This document shows, one piece after another, positions 60,800-64,000 of a stretch of DNA of 64,000 bases. The stretch comes from Owenia fusiformis (Eukaryota; Annelida; Polychaeta; Sabellida; Oweniidae): positions 18,029,513 through 18,093,512 of the forward strand of contig CAIIXF020000004.1 of assembly GCA_903813345.2 (NCBI GenBank). Direction: 5' to 3'. The notes under the pieces were generated by a model. That model made no database searches, was not told the DNA's origin, and worked only from the letters and a program-made list of their open reading frames with translations. Made by a program: the position numbers and the translations under genes. Within the stretch, counting starts at the first letter, position 1. Every line of letters begins with the position of its first letter.

Positions 60800-63105
60800 A
60801 GCAGAGGTCCAAACAATTGCCTTAACTCAAGTCGACCCTTCCAGTTCAGGAATAATAGAATTAATCATGTTTCATGGGTCTGATTGTTAGCTGTTCATGT
60901 GTTATGTTACACCCATACTACCTTCAAAAACTAAAATATTTATCTTAACACAGGAACCGGTTCATATGTTCGATTCATGTTCTTGAAGTAAAGGCGTCGC
61001 CTATAAATGCTGTTGATTATATTTTATTTGCAATTGAATTCCTGGCGTAACAATGCGATTGTTACTTGTTCACTGTTTTAAAACGTATATGAGTTGTTTG
61101 TTTCTAACTTGAACGACCGTTTATCAGTATAGTGTTGGTATTTACTGCAACGTTGTTTACCTGAAAGAGGAAGCGTTTATGGAGTCTGTGATTACATTAT
61201 CGTACTTCGTTGCTGCAATACCTGGAATATTTTTAGAATATAATGCCGGTGGTAAACATGCTTGGAACTTGATTCAGAGGTTAGCCGTGAATCTTGCTGT
61301 GCCGTGGTTTACTATATACTTTGAAGTAATGTGATCTTAAGTTCAGATTATATCTTGCTATCATTCGTCTTAGTTCACCTGGTTGTCCGGATGCAAAACC
61401 CGCTCACATTCAATCAAAAAAGATTGTTCTTAAATTTCCATGTTTAAATTGTTTCTTATTGTACTATTGGAAACGAAACGAAACGCGCTGTTATTGCTAT
61501 TTGGAGTTCAAAATAGATTGTTCCTGATTAGTCTGTCACTGATTATACCGTACAATATTCTAAATAAATGTGAATAGCGAAATGCGAAATGTTGATTACG
61601 TTTCAAAATGGATACTGTATGATGTTCAAGGGGCAAAATGAAGCTCCCCCTGCACAAGTAGTATCCATATACCGTCTCCCCAAAAATGAGTGATGGCAGT
61701 GATTATAACATAATTTTACTTTTTTTTATTAGATACAATGAAGAATTCTTTAATTGTGTTTGGACGTTTAATTAGCTCTTTTATTTACTTTCAACTGTGA
61801 AATCAAAATTGTTTATTTCTTGCAAATCTCACATTGAATTCCACCGGCCTCATTTGAGCAAAATTGGACATGTACACCTGTTATCCCAAAGCAACATCAA
61901 AAAGGGATCAAAATGGTCGAAAATTCAAAAATATTTATTTCGAAATCGTGTCAAATTCTGTGAAATACCTATATCGTGCTTCTGAAACCGCGACGCGTTT
62001 CGCCTCTCTCTTCTCAAACATCGCAACTCCATCGGCGCATCATTACTTTACTTTTGGCCTTGAGATCGCAGTCCTGTTTAACGTCCTATCCACGGTGAAT
62101 TCTTTATTTTAGTTGAAAGAAAGGTGATTGTTTTCTAATCTAGAAAACAGGTGAACACATTTGTTAACCGGCTTTTGACTTTGCTATGTACATGTTCACC
62201 GAAGATAGTCTTAAGATTATCCACACTGAAAACATTGCTATGGATGTATATGGCATAGAAACTAGGCCCAATTTTGACGAATTGTGCATTAGACTTACCA
62301 AATAAGACATTGCAATGTTTCAAATAAACCGATCCATTCAGAACCAGAGATTCACAACATGCCATGACGTAATAACTTACCTGTTTACATTCCAATCTCT
62401 AAAAATAAATAAATGATAGGTTAATAATAATATTTTAGTGTGAGAAAATATTGTGTACTTTTGGTTTAATGTGAGCATATATTTCAAGATGTATTCATCA
62501 TCTGTTTAATCAAAAAGCACATGGGACAACATATTGAGAAGAAAAACACGTTAACAGTTTAAACGGATATTATAAACGTTAACCGGGTATTCACCTATTT
62601 TCTATATGTACGCTGTTTGATATGTACCTGATATGCCCTATGATGCGCCAGCGGATACTATTTATATTCAATGTTTTTGTAATTTAGATAAGTAACACAT
62701 CGATAAGATATAATTAGAGTGGTTTTATCTACCAACGCCTTGAGCAGGAAACAAGAAACAGAAAGCAGAATCCGACCTTGCTGAGGTTCAAACGTTTCCA
62801 CATTGTTGGATGTAGTCGAAACGCATGACGATTGGATGGATATACCTGTACAAAGTAGGGTTAAATGAATGCCACAATTCATTCTAATGTTCCGAATACA
62901 CCATTCGAATGTTGAGAGTGTTAGCTTTAAGGATTGGCATTCATAAAATATTCTGATTAAAGGGTATATGCATCACCCTGCTCCCGGAAAGCAATGCTAT
63001 GTCAAAATCCTACCCCCCCCCCCCCCCCCCCCTAAGACAATAAATTCTCGTGGATACTAGGCACTTACACAGTTTATATATAAGTGTCAAACATTGTACT
63101 TCCAG
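60800..63105. other. Intergenic or intronic, nothing recognised
   Basis: May be intron or upstream sequence of the membrane-protein gene at 63.1 kb. A C run of about 20 lies at 63013-63032. No other exon is convincing. Confidence 0.4.
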
Positions 63106-63178
63106 CTTCTCAGCACAATATCATTTGTTTTCATCGGGCTGACGTCATTGCAACTCTACAAAGATGACGTCAAGATAG
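63106..63178 (+). CDS. Exon of a membrane protein, unrecognised (part 1)
   Basis: A 73-bp exon between TACTTCCAG and GTACGTA. In frame it reads LLSTISFVFIGLTSLQLYKD and then DVKI plus the first base of a Gly or Asp codon, ending in phase 1. The first 16 residues form a likely membrane segment. Codon use is GC-richer than the flanks. It joins in frame to the exon at 63351. Confidence 0.55.
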
Positions 63179-63350
63179 GTACGTATACGCATACGTCCAA
63201 TCAATGAAGCTAATTGGTTTTTAAACATTTATTCAATGACAACCATATCAACTCATTAGATGATCAATGCTGCTCTCCAAAAACGATTGCTTCGATTCTT
63301 TTGAAAAAGGAACATAATGATGATTTATTGCATACCATTGTGTTATTCAG

Positions 63351-63451
63351 ATGGTCCAGAACGCAACACGTACATAAAGCTGATCGTCGCCACGGTTGTA
63401 TTCACGCTTTGGATGCTCTTCGCCATCTTGCTAGTCGTGGGGTGTATCAAG
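63351..63451 (+). CDS. Exon of a membrane protein, unrecognised (part 2)
   Basis: A 101-bp exon between TGTTATTCAG and GTACGTTA. It takes up phase 1 and leaves phase 0. After a short hydrophilic stretch (GPERNTYIK) it encodes a strong membrane helix, LIVATVVFTLWMLFAILLVV, then GCIK. With the preceding exon this gives two adjacent membrane segments with a short charged loop. The gene must continue to the right of the window and has further exons upstream or begins nearby; no family recognised. Confidence 0.6.
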
Positions 63452-64000
63452 GTACGTTAAATCCTGCTGAAAATGAAAAAAATAACACAATCGGAAATCG
63501 CTCTTGAGCGTTAGTAGTTTGTTGATAAAGTTTGAGATGACCTTGATGGTGTAATCAGAGCCAGGGATTGTATTCTCTGAAGTCGACAACTTTCGACCTA
63601 CAAAATATATTATTAACTAAAATCGAATCGGCTTCAAGGTTACATTCCAATTAAGATATATCTTATCGACATTCTCAACCTCAAGCATCTTTCTGTTTCA
63701 CCTGGGCTGAGAAGAAATGAATGTCATGGTTTATCATGATGCCTTATCGACACCTTCCAAATGGAGATCATCCACGTTGTTCAGGCGTGAGGCCCCACGG
63801 GCGAGGCCCCTCGTAGATAGAGTCTAGGAGGATTGGCTCCCAGGGACGCAACTCAGTATTTTTCAACTATGAAAATGTCAGAATGATCGGATGCGATGTT
63901 GGAAAATATCGAGATTGCATTCTGGAAGCCAATCCTCCTTGTATCAGAGTGGAACACACTCATACTCATTTGTATTATACGATGCTGGGACATCCCTATG
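63452..64000. other. Likely intron of the membrane-protein gene
   Basis: No exon or repeat recognised up to the end of the window. Confidence 0.35.

Noticed and set aside
61179-61334. 51-codon + strand frame starting MESVITLSYF
   Set aside because: It is short, with no motif and no splice partner. It could be chance.

Overview
The window looks like AT-rich nuclear DNA from a non-vertebrate animal, most likely a marine invertebrate. This is an inference from gene style: GT-AG introns, eukaryotic tRNA genes with internal promoters, an invertebrate-type monocarboxylate-transporter family, mariner-type and Polinton-type elements, long foldback elements and poly-C tracts. The species cannot be named from the sequence.

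Layout: (1) 0-30 kb is mostly non-coding. It holds an internally deleted mariner-type element (71-1084), a possible decayed coding tract (3.6-4.9 kb), a foldback repeat (11.1-11.8 kb), a 48-bp minisatellite (16.3-16.8 kb), four tRNA genes on both strands (two identical Ile-AAU, Cys-GCA, Ala-UGC; 27.1-29.1 kb) and two large palindromic elements around them. (2) 30.5-38.9 kb and 50.5-56.4 kb hold two intact tandem paralogues of a five-exon SLC16/monocarboxylate-transporter-like gene, both on +. Exon lengths match except for a 6-bp difference in exon 4. (3) Between them, 41530-47272 is a 5.74-kb element with terminal inverted repeats (TIRs), a 6-bp target duplication, a zinc-finger/P-loop packaging-type ATPase gene and a convergent small basic-protein gene. 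I read it as a minimal Polinton-like element. (4) 47.5-50.1 kb holds a candidate DNA transposon with a Myb/SANT-like fragment and an array of about ten micro-hairpins with covarying stems. (5) At the right end, two + strand exons of an unrecognised membrane protein (63106-63178, 63351-63451) show that another gene continues past the window.

The most notable structure comes from comparing the two transporter copies. Downstream of copy 2 (58318-58323) the uninterrupted AATGTG target remains, in flanks homologous to both sides of the element downstream of copy 1, so the paralogue preserves the empty integration site. Copy 2 also lacks the palindromic insertions found in introns 3 and 4 of copy 1. 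In both copies the 3' part of exon 2 plus its splice donor has expanded into a long array in intron 2, carrying about 30 donor-like sites in copy 1 and about 20 in copy 2. In copy 2 alone, the last codons and stop have expanded into a roughly 1.2-kb 23-bp minisatellite in the 3' UTR. So one locus shows two cases of coding sequence becoming tandem repeat, plus a well-dated mobile-element insertion.

All homology calls come from reading motifs and aligning by eye; no database search was possible.
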